NCBI RefSeq assembly: GCF_026319305.1
Contig: NZ_JAPDMV010000026.1
Coordinates: 1-45,303 of the forward strand
Source: Methylophaga sp. OBS4
GTDB taxonomy: Bacteria; Pseudomonadota; Gammaproteobacteria; Nitrosococcales; Methylophagaceae
Direction: 5' to 3'
DNA length: 45,303 nucleotides
The position numbers and the translations under genes are program-made. The notes under the pieces are model-generated. The model worked only from the letters and a program-made list of their open reading frames with translations, had not been told where the DNA came from and did not search any database. The stretch's first letter is position 1. Each line of letters starts with the position of its first letter. Shown in pieces: positions 26,062 through 35,731 of the stretch.

Positions 26062-27078
26062 ATGAAAAGGATTATTATATTTGCCGATGGCACATGGAAC
26101 TCACCGGAACAAGGTGGCGCCACTAACGTTCTGCAAATGGCCCGTGCAGTCAAACCGGAAGCAAACGATAAGGAACAAGTTGTGTTCTATGACTGGGGCG
26201 TCGGCACTGACCGCAAAAAAATGATGGGCGGCATTTCCGGTGCCGGCATCGATAAAAACATTATGGACTGTTACCGCTTTATCGTTCACAACTACCATCC
26301 AAACGATCAGCTGTTTTTCTTCGGTTTCAGCCGCAGCGCTTACACTGTGCGTTCACTGGCAGGGTTTATCCGCAACTGCGGCCTGCTCAAACGCGAACAT
26401 GCCAGCCAGATTCCGGCCGCCTACCAACTCTACCGCAAACGCAGCAAATCCAGCAGTCCCGATGAAGTGATGGCGGTTACCTTCCGGCAAAAATATGCCG
26501 TTGCCGATACTACCCCGATCGAATTTGTCGGTGTCTGGGATACGGTCGGTGCCCTCGGTATTCCGGTGCCCTTCTGGGGCAACCTGGGCAAACAGGAATT
26601 TCTATTTCACGACCTGGAACCCAGCAAGATTATTCAGCATGCGCGTCATGCTGTTTCCATCGATGAAAATCGTCAGGATTTTGAACCGAGCTTATGGGAT
26701 CCCAAAGCCAATATCGATCTGAAACAGGTCTGGTTTGCCGGCGTGCATTGCGATATCGGCGGTGGTTATGAGGAATCCGGCCTGAGTCACTGCGCCGCGC
26801 AATGGATGTTAAATGAAGCTGCAGAATGCAGCCTTGAGTTCGAACCCCATTTCATCAACAGTCTCTCCCCTGATCCCGGCGACAAACAACATAACGAACG
26901 CAAAGGCATCTACCTGGCGCGCCGGGAATATGTCCGTGAAGTCAAAGGTCTTGTGCACCAATCTGTCAAGCAGCGCTGGGACAATAATGCACAAAACTAT
27001 CGCAAGAAAAGCAAAGCGTTAACCCGGTTTTTGGACTTGGTGAACCACGACTGGGCGCAAGTGGAGCTGGTGAACTGA
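26062..27078 (+). CDS. DUF2235 alpha/beta hydrolase
   Basis: A 338-residue protein of the DUF2235 family, which includes T6SS phospholipase effectors and other lipases. FADGTWN opens the domain. The nucleophile elbow is GFSRSAYT with S90, so the last Gly of the common GFSRGA form is Ser. D160 (GVWDT) and H229/D231 (GVHCDIGGG) are likely further active-site residues. The ATG at 26062 has AGGGAG five bases upstream and is preferred over a longer frame from 26008. No secretion system genes are near. Substrate unknown. Confidence 0.85.
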   Translation: MKRIIIFADGTWNSPEQGGATNVLQMARAVKPEANDKEQVVFYDWGVGTDRKKMMGGISGAGIDKNIMDCYRFIVHNYHPNDQLFFFGFSRSAYTVRSLAGFIRNCGLLKREHASQIPAAYQLYRKRSKSSSPDEVMAVTFRQKYAVADTTPIEFVGVWDTVGALGIPVPFWGNLGKQEFLFHDLEPSKIIQHARHAVSIDENRQDFEPSLWDPKANIDLKQVWFAGVHCDIGGGYEESGLSHCAAQWMLNEAAECSLEFEPHFINSLSPDPGDKQHNERKGIYLARREYVREVKGLVHQSVKQRWDNNAQNYRKKSKALTRFLDLVNHDWAQVELVN

Positions 27079-27333
27079 AGTAAACACTCTTGCTCAATCA
27101 ATGAATAGCAATCCTCAGCTGAAACCCGTCCCACTTTCAACCTTCTTATTCCAGCCCGAATTTTTAATCTGGAAGCCAGATTCTTGATCCGGGTTCAAAC
27201 AGGCTTATGCGTTACCTATTTAAGCGCCCCGGACTGTGTAATATGAAATCAAGCCTTACTTTTATGCTTCCGCGGATTCAACTCGTAAGTACAACTCACA
27301 GAGCCGAGCCGATTGCAGAATAATTAGGATCAT

Positions 27334-27364
27334 CGCCCCCCTTTACCCTGGGGAAACGGGGGCG
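27334..27364 (-). terminator. Hairpin at the end of the ribonucleotide reductase gene
   Basis: CGCCCCCCTTT (27334-27344) pairs with AAACGGGGGCG (27354-27364) at ten of eleven positions, with a 9-nt loop. The stem overlaps the TAA stop of the reductase. Downstream on the minus strand the bases are not strongly T-rich, so it is a probable but not certain terminator. Confidence 0.5.
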
Positions 27365-29136
27365 CTCTCGCACGGCGCACAGCCTTGCAGAATCGCACCG
27401 CTCACCGGATTAGGCCGGAATACAGTACAGCCTTTCAGCCCCACGCGGTAAGCGTCCATATAAAGCGATTCAAACATCGCAAAATCACAGTCCTGCGGTA
27501 CATTAACTGTTTTTGAGATCGCATTGTCGACAAAAGGCTGCAACGCCGCTTGCATATCAAGATGCTGTCTGGGGGAAAGTCGGGAAGCATCGGTATAAAA
27601 CGGAGGCAGACCTTCTTCGCCCTTTTGTTGCCACCGCTGCACAGCATAATCCTGCAACTGAACGTCACGTTCCCCTGTTTCGGTCATCACCCGCCGGCTA
27701 TAACTTTGGGCAAAAACCGGCTCGACACCACTGGAAACATTACCGGCCAGCAAGCTAATCGTGCCGGTTGGCGCAATCGCCAGCAGATGACTGTTACGAA
27801 GACCATAACGTTTTATCCCCTGCACAATATCCTTGGGTAATGAAGTTATAAAAGGGGATTGCAGATACGCATCGGCGTCAAACAAGGGAAATACCCCTTT
27901 TTCCTTTGCCAATTCAATAGAACTGCGATAGGCACGATGACAAATTGTTGCCATGATTCGGGCAGCCATCTCACGTCCTGTGTTTTCACCATAAGACAAT
28001 CCCAGCATGATCAACGTATCGGCCAACCCGGTCATCCCCATTCCGATACGACGTGTTGCACTGGCCTGATCTTGCTGTTGCGGTAACGGATATAGTGAAC
28101 ACTCGATTACATTGTCCAGCAGGCGCACTGCTATCTGCACATGCTCCTCAATCGCATGCATATCAATACGGGCTGCTGAAGTGAACGGCTCGCGAACAAA
28201 TCGGGTCAGGTTAATTGAACCCAGATTACAGCAACCATAAGGCTGTAACGGAATTTCACCACAAGGATTGGTCGCGGTGATTTGCTCACAATAATAGAGA
28301 TTGTTCCACTGATTAATGCGATCGATAAACAATACGCCCGGCTCAGCATAATCATAGGCTGCGCTTATGATCTGATGCCATAAGTCACGTGCTTTCAGAC
28401 GCCTGAATACCCGACACCTTACCGCTCCATCATAGCCCGGCCAATGGCTCATTACCGATTCACCGTCGGCCGCTGCCGGATCCGGAAACAATAACGACCA
28501 ATCTTCATCGTTTTCTACAGCTTGTATCAACTTATCACTGACCAATACTGAAAGATTGAAGCGGCGCAAGACATTTTGCTGCTGTTTGGCAGTGATGAAC
28601 GTTTCGATATCAGGATGATCACAACGCAATGTCGCCATCATCGCGCCGCGCCGAAACCCGCTGGATAACACTGTTGCACACATGCTGTCCCAAATATGCA
28701 TAAATGAAACAGGCCCTGAAGCCGTGCTGCCAACCCGGCGAGCCGGCATGCCACGGGGACGCAAAGTCGAAAAATCATAGCCGACGCCGCCGCCCATCTG
28801 CATCGTCACCGCGCCTTCTTTCAACGCCTCGAAGATCCCGTTCATCGAATCCTCAATCTGCCCCATCACAAAGCAATTGAACAAAGTCACATTGCGACCG
28901 GTACCGGCACCAGCCAGAATCCGACCACCGGGCAGAAACTTGCATTCTGACAACAAATATCGAAAACGCTGCGCCCATGATGATTGGGCTACAGGTTCAA
29001 CGGCCGACAGTGCTTCGGCAACACGATCCCAGGTTTCCTGAATGCAGTTATCATCCTTACCGGTACCCCGCAAGCGGTATTTGCTGGCCCATACCAGATT
29101 GGCAATATCGTTCAATGCATACTCATCGCTCATCAT
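27343..29136 (-). CDS. nrdJ: Adenosylcobalamin-dependent ribonucleotide reductase (class II)
   Basis: A 597-residue class II reductase making deoxynucleotides with adenosylcobalamin and no oxygen requirement. The active-site motif N290-P-C292-G-E294 is clear. C88 (LFNCFV) and C303 (GCCNLG) are the candidate redox partners. APTGTISLLAG and GMGMTGLAD are further family blocks. The C-terminus carries CAPC, a likely electron-accepting pair. GAGGG six bases upstream supports the first ATG. No NrdR box or cobalamin riboswitch could be identified upstream. Confidence 0.92.
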   Translation of the reverse strand: MMSDEYALNDIANLVWASKYRLRGTGKDDNCIQETWDRVAEALSAVEPVAQSSWAQRFRYLLSECKFLPGGRILAGAGTGRNVTLFNCFVMGQIEDSMNGIFEALKEGAVTMQMGGGVGYDFSTLRPRGMPARRVGSTASGPVSFMHIWDSMCATVLSSGFRRGAMMATLRCDHPDIETFITAKQQQNVLRRFNLSVLVSDKLIQAVENDEDWSLLFPDPAAADGESVMSHWPGYDGAVRCRVFRRLKARDLWHQIISAAYDYAEPGVLFIDRINQWNNLYYCEQITATNPCGEIPLQPYGCCNLGSINLTRFVREPFTSAARIDMHAIEEHVQIAVRLLDNVIECSLYPLPQQQDQASATRRIGMGMTGLADTLIMLGLSYGENTGREMAARIMATICHRAYRSSIELAKEKGVFPLFDADAYLQSPFITSLPKDIVQGIKRYGLRNSHLLAIAPTGTISLLAGNVSSGVEPVFAQSYSRRVMTETGERDVQLQDYAVQRWQQKGEEGLPPFYTDASRLSPRQHLDMQAALQPFVDNAISKTVNVPQDCDFAMFESLYMDAYRVGLKGCTVFRPNPVSGAILQGCAPCESAPVSPG

Positions 29137-29241
29137 AGATGGCCCTCTTTATCCAGCATTGACCGATGCTACCTTTCACAAAAAGAGTGAAATAACATCA
29201 TTTCTTATAATTCTTATGACTAGTGTAGTACTGTTTCGGTG

Positions 29242-29258
29242 GTACAATAATTTTGTAC
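29242..29258. promoter_or_regulatory. Palindrome in the nrdJ-ybaK divergent region
   Basis: GTACAA (29242-29247) and TTGTAC (29253-29258) form a perfect 6-bp inverted repeat with a 5-bp A/T spacer. It sits about 106 bp upstream of nrdJ on one side and 105 bp upstream of the YbaK gene on the other, so it could serve either as an operator. The binding factor is unknown. Confidence 0.45.
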
Positions 29259-29317
29259 AGGAATCGTTTTAAAACGGTATACCTTGTAATCAGCTAGATC
29301 AATAGCGAAAGAAGAAT

Positions 29318-29348
29318 AAGCCTTTATTTTTATTAGGAAATAAGGCTT
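29318..29348 (+). promoter_or_regulatory. Leader hairpin next to the YbaK ribosome site
   Basis: AAGCCTTTATTT pairs with AAATAAGGCTT (29338-29348) with one bulged T. The right arm abuts the ribosome site AGGAGGG (29349-29355), seven bases before the ATG. The fold could modulate ribosome access or mark the 5' end. Confidence 0.4.
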
Positions 29349-29362
29349 AGGAGGGTAAAGAC

Positions 29363-29836
29363 ATGATTATGTCGGACATTGTCAAAACCTATCTGGATGA
29401 TAAAGGCATTGAATTTCAACTGAGTTCTCACCCCAGAACGAGTTCCAGCCGCCAAACCGCCGCCGCAGCACATGTGAATGAAAATCAGCTCGCCAAAGCC
29501 GTATTACTGAAACATGGTTGGGAATACCTGATGGTCGTGATTCCGGCCGACAGCCGGGTCAAACTTGATAGTATCGCCGCCGAAATGGGCGAACAATACG
29601 AAGTAGCGCCCACTCACAAAGTCGAGTCTCTGCTCGAAGATTGTAAACCGGGCGCTATCCCACCTATCGGTCACGCTTATGGCGTTGAAACGCTGGTCGA
29701 TGAATCGCTGGACCAGTTGTCTGATGTTTATTTCGAAGCCGGCGACCATGAGCATCTGGTACATGTAGACGGGCAAGCTTTTCACAAGATGCTGGGTGAC
29801 TGTCGTCACGGACGGTTCAGCACCCCCGCCAGATAG
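29363..29836 (+). CDS. YbaK/ProX-type aminoacyl-tRNA deacylase domain protein
   Basis: A 157-residue protein with the YbaK/aaRS editing fold that hydrolyses mischarged tRNA in known relatives (Cys-tRNA-Pro or Ala-tRNA-Pro). Conserved K45 lies in QLAKAVLLKHG, and GAIPPIG and the AGDHEHLVHV block match the family. AGGAGGG precedes the ATG by seven bases. It is followed by the HD-domain gene. Which tRNA it edits cannot be told. Confidence 0.85.
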   Translation: MIMSDIVKTYLDDKGIEFQLSSHPRTSSSRQTAAAAHVNENQLAKAVLLKHGWEYLMVVIPADSRVKLDSIAAEMGEQYEVAPTHKVESLLEDCKPGAIPPIGHAYGVETLVDESLDQLSDVYFEAGDHEHLVHVDGQAFHKMLGDCRHGRFSTPAR

Positions 29837-29920
29837 TCCAGGTTAAACTGGCCTGACGCTGAGGTATTCCCCTACCTCAGCGCCGGGAGGTATTTGCCGT
29901 GTAATTTCAAGGAGCCGGTA

Positions 29921-30499
29921 TTGGAAGAAATTCAGCAAGTGTTGGACTTTATTGTCGAAATCGAAAAACTCAAAAATGTACACCGTAAAACCAGGCCGGT
30001 CGGGCTGGAAAGATACGAAAACTCCGCCGAACACAGCTGGCATGTCTGCCTGTCGGCATTAATGCTCAAAGACTACGCCAACGACGATATCGATATCGAT
30101 CGCGTCATTCGTATGCTGCTGATCCACGATCTGGGTGAAATCGATGCCGGCGACACTATTATCTACGCCAGTGAAACACGGGAACAAAAAGACCGGGAAG
30201 CTGCGGGCGTAAACCGGTTATTGGATCTGCTACCGGCAGGTAAAAGCGAACAATATATGGCGCTTTGGTATGAGTTCGAAGCCGGAGAAACTGCTGACGC
30301 CAAATACGCCCGTGCTATCGACCGAGTGCCTCCCCTCTTACATAACCTGTTTGGTAACGGGCACAGCTGGTCTGAACATAATGTCCCGAAAGAAAAGGTA
30401 CTGTCGTTGAACAGCCGTATTGAACTTGGCAGCAAGGCTCTCTGGAACCTCTTGAAAGACAAGCTTGAAAATGCGGTATCACAGGGAATCCTGAAATAA
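29921..30499 (+). CDS. HD-domain hydrolase, YfbR/HDDC2-like
   Basis: A 192-residue HD phosphohydrolase likely acting as a 5'-deoxynucleotidase or related enzyme. Metal-binding motifs are AEHSWH and IHDLGEIDAGD (HD pair at 69-70). The TTG at 29921 is chosen because AAGGAG lies six bases upstream. A TTG at 29894 has none and is less likely. It lies in the same direction as the YbaK gene, with an 84-bp gap. Substrate inferred only by family. Confidence 0.85.
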   Translation: MEEIQQVLDFIVEIEKLKNVHRKTRPVGLERYENSAEHSWHVCLSALMLKDYANDDIDIDRVIRMLLIHDLGEIDAGDTIIYASETREQKDREAAGVNRLLDLLPAGKSEQYMALWYEFEAGETADAKYARAIDRVPPLLHNLFGNGHSWSEHNVPKEKVLSLNSRIELGSKALWNLLKDKLENAVSQGILK

Positions 30500-30699
30500 T
30501 TCCGTCACTTGCGTGAAATTTCCGGCTTACGGGTTTAATATTTGATATGGGAAGTTACCTTTCCTGCTGCTGATATATCACTCACCTGAAAGCGTGAGTT
30601 CGCGCCCGCTGTTGCAGACCTGCTGTATCAAGGCCGCATAACAACGGAATACCGGGGTGCGGCACACTCCGCTCCCCAATAATACTGGGAGATCCAATT

Positions 30700-31191
30700 A
30701 TGAATGTACACAATATAAGAACCAAAGCATTCGTTATCATCACCGCCCTGCTACTGGCCGGACTCCAACCTTTATCCGCTCAAGAGGAACAGACGCAAAC
30801 GCAAGAATCCCTTTATGATCGACTGGGCGGTCTTGCCCCGATCTCAGTTGTCGTCAGCGACTTTCTGGACGCACTGGTACCTGATCCTATCCTTAACGAG
30901 AATCCGGCAATCGATGCCGCCAGGAAAAGTGTGCCGACACCTTATCTCAAATATCATGTGACGGCCCTTGTATGTCAGGCCTCCGGTGGCCCTTGCCAGT
31001 ACCACGGACGTGATATGAAAGAGTCACACGCACACTTGAATATTTCAGAAACGGAATGGGAGCGAATGGTCACCATCTTCAAAGAGCTGCTGGCCAAACA
31101 CCAGGTCCCTGAACAAGAAACGACCGAGTTGCTGGCGATTATCGATTCAACAAAAGCTGACATTGTTATCGCTAAAATGGATATGGAATAA
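30700..31191 (+). CDS. Secreted group I truncated haemoglobin
   Basis: A 163-residue protein with a signal peptide (about 1-27, ending LSAQ) and a truncated haemoglobin domain. SLYDRLGGLAPI opens the fold. The proximal haem ligand is expected at H110 in GRDMKESHAHLN. The usual B10 Tyr is replaced by Leu (VSDFLDAL), which would alter oxygen or NO chemistry. The export of a trHb to the periplasm suggests NO or oxygen sensing or detoxification there. Stand-alone gene with a following hairpin. Confidence 0.85.
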   Translation: MNVHNIRTKAFVIITALLLAGLQPLSAQEEQTQTQESLYDRLGGLAPISVVVSDFLDALVPDPILNENPAIDAARKSVPTPYLKYHVTALVCQASGGPCQYHGRDMKESHAHLNISETEWERMVTIFKELLAKHQVPEQETTELLAIIDSTKADIVIAKMDME

Positions 31192-31200
31192 GGTTATTAG

Positions 31201-31242
31201 CTGACATCAGCAGTGGTAGATAATGCCAACTGCTGATGTCAG
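31201..31242. terminator. Long hairpin after the haemoglobin gene
   Basis: CTGACATCAGCAGT (31201-31214) pairs perfectly with ACTGCTGATGTCAG (31229-31242) over a 14-nt loop, starting 9 bp after the stop. There is no T-run, so it may be a transcript-protecting or attenuating hairpin and not a classical terminator. The rest of the 217-bp gap to ribF shows nothing clear. Confidence 0.5.
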
Positions 31243-31408
31243 TATTAACAACTGCAGCAAATTCGTTCTTCCTGTGCGGCCCTGTCTCTACAGGAATTGA
31301 TCTGCTTTCCTTAACTAAACCAGTCACTATTGAAAGTAAATAACAGGATCTCCGCCTGCGCGGAAAATGCTGGCTTACACTACGTTTCGGCTGCCGGTTA
31401 TTGATGCG

Positions 31409-32344
31409 TTAAAGCGACTCGCTGAAATACGCCCGGGCCTGCTGACAGTCCTGTTCGATCTGGGCCGTTAATGCTTGCAGCCCATCGAATTTTTGTTCAT
31501 CCCGGATCTTATGCAGGAAATGCACCTGCACGTGTTCACCATAAATATCACGGTTAAAATCAAACAAGTGCACTTCCAGCAGGGCCTTGTCCCCCCCGAT
31601 GGTGGGCCTGATGCCGATATTAGCCACGCCATTGACCGGCTCTTCATCGAGACCGAACAATTGCACTGCATAAACGCCGTTGAGCGGGATTTTACAGCGA
31701 TGCAGGTGAATATTCGCAGTGGGGAAACCCATCTTGCGTCCACGCTTATCGCCATGTGCCACCCGGCCGCTCATCCGGTAAGGCCTTCCCAACAATTTTT
31801 CCGCCAGCGATAAATCGCCGTCCCTGAGCGCATCTCGGATACGTGTGCTACTGACCCGCATATGGTCGATGGCAAAAGTGTGCATATTCACCACCTGGAA
31901 ACCATGTTCCCGCCCGGCCTTTTGCAACGAAGAGAAATCACCATTACGATGGCGGCCGAAACGGAAATCATCACCTACGACCAGGTAGCGTACCTTGAGT
32001 CCCTCCACCACCAGTTTCTGAATAAAGTCTTCCGCGGACATACGGGCGAGTTTTTCATCGAAACGCAACACGCACAATGCGTGGATCGAATAACAACGTA
32101 GTGCTTCGACCTTTTCACGGAATCTGGTCAGCCGTGCCGGCGCTTTGTCCGGAACAAAATATTCATACGGTTGCGGTTCAAAAGTAATCACCACAGCGGG
32201 CAAACCGAGCATATCGCCCTTCATGGCAAGCTGCCCGAGCACCGCCTGGTGCCCCAGGTGAACACCATCAAAATTACCAATGGTGGCAACACAACCTTCA
32301 AATGATTTGGGCAGGTTATGAAAACTGCGGATGATTTTCAGCAT
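31409..32344 (-). CDS. ribF: Bifunctional riboflavin kinase / FAD synthetase
   Basis: A 311-residue enzyme making FMN and FAD from riboflavin. The N-terminal FAD synthetase half shows GNFDGVHLGHQ and SSTRIR. The C-terminal kinase half shows GRKMGFPTANI and GVANIG. The ATG at 32344 is preferred over a TTG three codons upstream. The Shine-Dalgarno match is poor. A copy of the dispersed 33-bp motif lies 92 bp upstream, pointing at this gene. Confidence 0.95.
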   Translation of the reverse strand: MLKIIRSFHNLPKSFEGCVATIGNFDGVHLGHQAVLGQLAMKGDMLGLPAVVITFEPQPYEYFVPDKAPARLTRFREKVEALRCYSIHALCVLRFDEKLARMSAEDFIQKLVVEGLKVRYLVVGDDFRFGRHRNGDFSSLQKAGREHGFQVVNMHTFAIDHMRVSSTRIRDALRDGDLSLAEKLLGRPYRMSGRVAHGDKRGRKMGFPTANIHLHRCKIPLNGVYAVQLFGLDEEPVNGVANIGIRPTIGGDKALLEVHLFDFNRDIYGEHVQVHFLHKIRDEQKFDGLQALTAQIEQDCQQARAYFSESL

Positions 32345-32435
32345 AGGTATCAATAACTAGAGTCAAGTCCAACGCAACAGATTAACGGCAATTAAGAAAA
32401 CATTCCAGCAGGCAATGCGCGGATGATTACCTTAA

Positions 32436-32690
32436 ATACCGACACAACCTGGAAATGTGCGATATCAGCAAGACAGGAAGCTTGCCCTTTTCCCGGCATA
32501 ACATCACAGGAATAATTCTTCTCTTGCAAGATATGACAAAGAAGAGGGTAGCTTATCGCCTCGCCCTTGCGGGAGCCTGAAACTGCGCTACAGCCATTGC
32601 CAAGGAAAGAACCCCACTCGCTGCAGGCTGCACCTTGTTCTGGCTGTTTTCATAGGCTCTGATACGCACATTTCCAGGTTGTGTCGGTAT
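32436..32690. repeat. Inverted pair of dispersed 33-bp motifs between ribF and xseB
   Basis: A copy at 32436-32468 (minus) and one at 32659-32690 (plus) are nearly identical over 32-33 bp, with one indel, and face outward. The 190 bp between them hold no gene. This accounts for most of the 384-bp gap 32345-32728. The plus copy is followed by TATACAAT, which is promoter-like, 39 bp before the xseB start. The pair could be the ends of a small element or two divergent regulatory sites. Confidence 0.75.
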
Positions 32691-32728
32691 ACAATGTGCC
32701 GTTGAGTAGATTTTGTTTAGAGGCCCAC

Positions 32729-32974
32729 ATGGTGGCAAAACGAAAAAAACTGGATTATGAAGCAGCCGTAAAAGAACTGGAAGCGCTGGTTGAACGTCTG
32801 GAACAGGGTGATATCAGTCTTGAAGAATCACTGAAACTTTATGAACGCGGGGTGTTACTGACACGCGACTGCCAGGAATCTTTGCAAGCAGCGGAACAAA
32901 AGGTACAAATGCTGTTACAACAATCCGGCCAAACCAATATGGTCGATTTTGATCCTGAATCCGACGAATCGTGA
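32729..32974 (+). CDS. xseB: Exodeoxyribonuclease VII small subunit
   Basis: An 81-residue subunit that binds the large XseA chain of exonuclease VII. The family signature is plain: YEAAVKELEALVERLEQGD, then LEESLKLYERGVLL. The ATG at 32729 has AGAGG six bases upstream. A frame extended to 32681 adds residues with no family match. Its stop overlaps the ispA start. First gene of the xseB-ispA-dxs set common in gammaproteobacteria. Confidence 0.95.
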   Translation: MVAKRKKLDYEAAVKELEALVERLEQGDISLEESLKLYERGVLLTRDCQESLQAAEQKVQMLLQQSGQTNMVDFDPESDES

Positions 32975-33867
32975 ATCCAAAATTTCCCCTGAACGACTGG
33001 ATGCAAGCACATCAGTCTCAGATCGAATTTGTGCTTGCTAAACGTCTGGCAGCGAATAATCAGCACAGTTCAGATCGCTTAATCGAAGCCATGCGCTATG
33101 CCACTTTAAGCAACGGTAAAAGATTACGTGCCTTGCTGGTGTATGCGACGGGCGAAACCTTGGGCGCCGATAAAGCCGCACTGAACGCTGCCGCTTCTGC
33201 TGTAGAGATGATTCATGCTTACTCCCTGGTCCATGATGATATGCCGATCATGGATGACGATGATTTGCGCCGTGGCCGTCCGACCTGTCATAAAGCTTTT
33301 GATGAAGCCACAGCCTTGCTGGTCGGTGACGCATTGCAGACGCTGGCATTTGAGACCCTGTGTGATGATGCTTTGACTCCGCAACAACAAAGTAAGATGG
33401 TTAAACGGCTAGCCCAGGCTTCCGGCGCCTATGGCATGGCTGGCGGTCAAGCCATTGATCTGGAGTCCGTAGGTAAAAAACTGGATATCAATGCCTTGCA
33501 AGCGATGCATAAACTCAAAACTGGCGCATTGATTCGTGCCAGTGTCGCCTTGGGTGCATTAGCCGCTCCCAATTGTAAAGAAGAAACATTAGCGCGTCTG
33601 GATCGCTATGCGGACTGTATCGGACTGGCTTTCCAGGTTCAGGATGATGTGCTGGATGTGATTGCCGACACTGAAACATTAGGCAAAACTCAAGGTGCCG
33701 ATATCGCGTTAAACAAACCGACCTACCCTGCTTTGCTCGGGCTGGAAAAAGCCCAGCAGAAAGCGGTGGCGCTGATTGAAAAAGCGCTTGGCCAGCTTGC
33801 AGAGTTACCCTGTAATACTGAAGTACTGGCAGCTTTGGCCCAGTTCGTTGTGAAACGTTCACACTGA
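32971..33867 (+). CDS. ispA: Farnesyl diphosphate synthase (polyprenyl synthetase)
   Basis: A 298-residue prenyltransferase joining IPP and DMAPP/GPP to make farnesyl diphosphate. The first Asp-rich motif is D89-DMPIMDD96, and the second is D225-DVLD229. The small residues before FARM (YSLVH) fit a C15-type product. The start is GTG at 32971, overlapping the xseB stop as GTGA. Length is normal. dxs follows closely, so isoprenoid supply is co-regulated. Confidence 0.95.
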   Translation: MNPKFPLNDWMQAHQSQIEFVLAKRLAANNQHSSDRLIEAMRYATLSNGKRLRALLVYATGETLGADKAALNAAASAVEMIHAYSLVHDDMPIMDDDDLRRGRPTCHKAFDEATALLVGDALQTLAFETLCDDALTPQQQSKMVKRLAQASGAYGMAGGQAIDLESVGKKLDINALQAMHKLKTGALIRASVALGALAAPNCKEETLARLDRYADCIGLAFQVQDDVLDVIADTETLGKTQGADIALNKPTYPALLGLEKAQQKAVALIEKALGQLAELPCNTEVLAALAQFVVKRSH

Positions 33868-33880
33868 GAACTCAAGATTG

Positions 33881-35704
33881 ATGGAAACCCTACTCGCCCA
33901 AATTAACAGCCCGGATGACCTGCGAATGCTGGATAAAAAACAGTTGCCGCAACTCGCCGAAGAGCTCAGATCGCTGATCGTAGACAGTGTTCAGCAAACA
34001 GGCGGCCATATTTCCTCCAATCTCGGCGTGATAGAACTGACGTTGGCTTTGCATTATGTATTCAACACCCCCGAAGACCGGCTGGTCTGGGATGTCGGCC
34101 ATCAGAGTTATGTGCATAAAATTCTGACCGGACGCCGGGACCGGATGAACAGCATGCGTCAACCCGGTGGCTTGTCCGGCTTTCCCAAGCGTAGCGAAAG
34201 TGAATATGACACCTTCGGAGTGGGCCATTCCAGCACCTCCATCAGCGCCGCTTTAGGTATGGCCATCGCGGCCCAGGCTAATAATGATCCACGTCATGCC
34301 GTCGCTGTGATCGGCGATGGGGCTTTGACCGCAGGCCAGGCTTATGAAGCATTGGCACATGCCGGTGATTTAAATGCCAACCTGCTGGTGGTGCTCAACG
34401 ACAATGAAATGTCTATTTCCAGGAATGTGGGCGGCATGGCCAATTATCTGGCAAAACTGCTCTCCGGCAAGTTTTACGCTTCAGCACGTGAAGGCAGTAA
34501 ACGCGTGCTGGAAAAAATCCCGCCTGCCTGGGAAATCGCCCGCCGCGCTGAAGAACATATGAAAGGCATGGTTGTTCCCGGCACCTTATTCGAAGAAATG
34601 GGCTTCAACTATATCGGCCCGATTGATGGCCATGATCTGGATACCTTGATTGCCACCCTGACCAATCTGCGCGCGCGTAAAGGCCCGCAGTTTCTGCATA
34701 TTGTCACCAAAAAAGGCAAAGGGTATGAACCGGCTGAACAACAGCCCTGCAAGTACCACGGTGTCAGCCCGGCTAACAGCAAGTCATCCGGTCCCAGTTA
34801 TACCCAGGTCTTTGGCCGCTGGCTTTGCGATATGGCAAAACAAGACCCGGATTTGATCGGCATTACTCCCGCCATGTGTGAAGGTTCGGGGCTGAACCGT
34901 TTTGCTGAAGACTACCCGGAACGCTATTTCGATGTCGGTATTGCCGAACAGCATTCGGTCACCCTGGCGGCCGGTCTGGCCTGTGAAGGCAAAAAGCCGG
35001 TAGTGGCGATTTATTCAACTTTTCTGCAACGTGCTTATGATCAGTTAATTCATGATGTTGCGCTGCAAAATCTGCCGGTGTTATTTGCCATTGATCGCGC
35101 CGGCCTGGTCGGTGCTGACGGCCCGACCCATGCAGGCAGCTTCGATCTGAGCTATCTGCGCTGTATTCCCAATATGGTGGTAATGGCACCCGCCGACGAA
35201 AATGAATGCAGGCAAATGCTGACCACCGGTTTTCACCACAACGGCCCCTGTGCCGTACGTTATCCACGCGGCAGCGGTACCGGCAAAGCTATTGAGCCGA
35301 AACTGACAACCATCGAAATAGGTAAAGCCGAGGTAAAACATCAGGGCGAAAAAGTCGCGATTCTGGCCTTCGGCAGTATGGTACCAGCGGCTATTGAAGC
35401 GGCAGCACAAATCAATGCTACCGTGGTCAATATGCGTTTCGTCAAACCGCTGGATACTGAGATCATCAAAATGCTGGCAGACAGCCATGAACTCGTTGTC
35501 ACCATTGAAGAAAACGCGTTGATGGGCGGTGCCGGCAGCGCAGTGAATGAATATCTGCGTGCTATCAACCATCCGGTGCCAATCAGACTGATGGGCCTGC
35601 CTGACAGTTTTATCGATCATGGCGTTCACCAACAGATGCTGAGCGATTGCGGACTCGATGCACCAGGCATTATCCGTACCATTAATCAGTACTTTACGGC
35701 ATAA
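33881..35704 (+). CDS. dxs: 1-deoxy-D-xylulose-5-phosphate synthase
   Basis: A 607-residue TPP enzyme joining pyruvate and glyceraldehyde-3-phosphate, the entry step of the MEP pathway. TPP and metal motifs are GDGALTAGQ and [22 protein letters not shown] is near the N-terminus. [10 protein letters not shown] carries the catalytic Glu. [15 protein letters not shown] is the usual C-terminal block. The ATG at 33881 follows the ispA stop by 13 bp. A TTG directly before it is less likely. The length is normal. Confidence 0.97.
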   Translation: METLLAQINSPDDLRMLDKKQLPQLAEELRSLIVDSVQQTGGHISSNLGVIELTLALHYVFNTPEDRLVWDVGHQSYVHKILTGRRDRMNSMRQPGGLSGFPKRSESEYDTFGVGHSSTSISAALGMAIAAQANNDPRHAVAVIGDGALTAGQAYEALAHAGDLNANLLVVLNDNEMSISRNVGGMANYLAKLLSGKFYASAREGSKRVLEKIPPAWEIARRAEEHMKGMVVPGTLFEEMGFNYIGPIDGHDLDTLIATLTNLRARKGPQFLHIVTKKGKGYEPAEQQPCKYHGVSPANSKSSGPSYTQVFGRWLCDMAKQDPDLIGITPAMCEGSGLNRFAEDYPERYFDVGIAEQHSVTLAAGLACEGKKPVVAIYSTFLQRAYDQLIHDVALQNLPVLFAIDRAGLVGADGPTHAGSFDLSYLRCIPNMVVMAPADENECRQMLTTGFHHNGPCAVRYPRGSGTGKAIEPKLTTIEIGKAEVKHQGEKVAILAFGSMVPAAIEAAAQINATVVNMRFVKPLDTEIIKMLADSHELVVTIEENALMGGAGSAVNEYLRAINHPVPIRLMGLPDSFIDHGVHQQMLSDCGLDAPGIIRTINQYFTA

Positions 35705-35731
35705 TACCTGTCCTCGAGAACGATTCCTGAG

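Noticed and set aside
27166-27182. Small AATCTGG/CCAGATT hairpin as a terminator of the DUF2235 gene
   Set aside because: Neither strand has a T-run after it. It is left as a chance or weak hairpin.
29137-29362. Cobalamin riboswitch or NrdR boxes upstream of nrdJ
   Set aside because: I looked for the B12 box and for paired NrdR palindromes and saw neither. Only the GTACAA palindrome and the ybaK-side hairpin are present.
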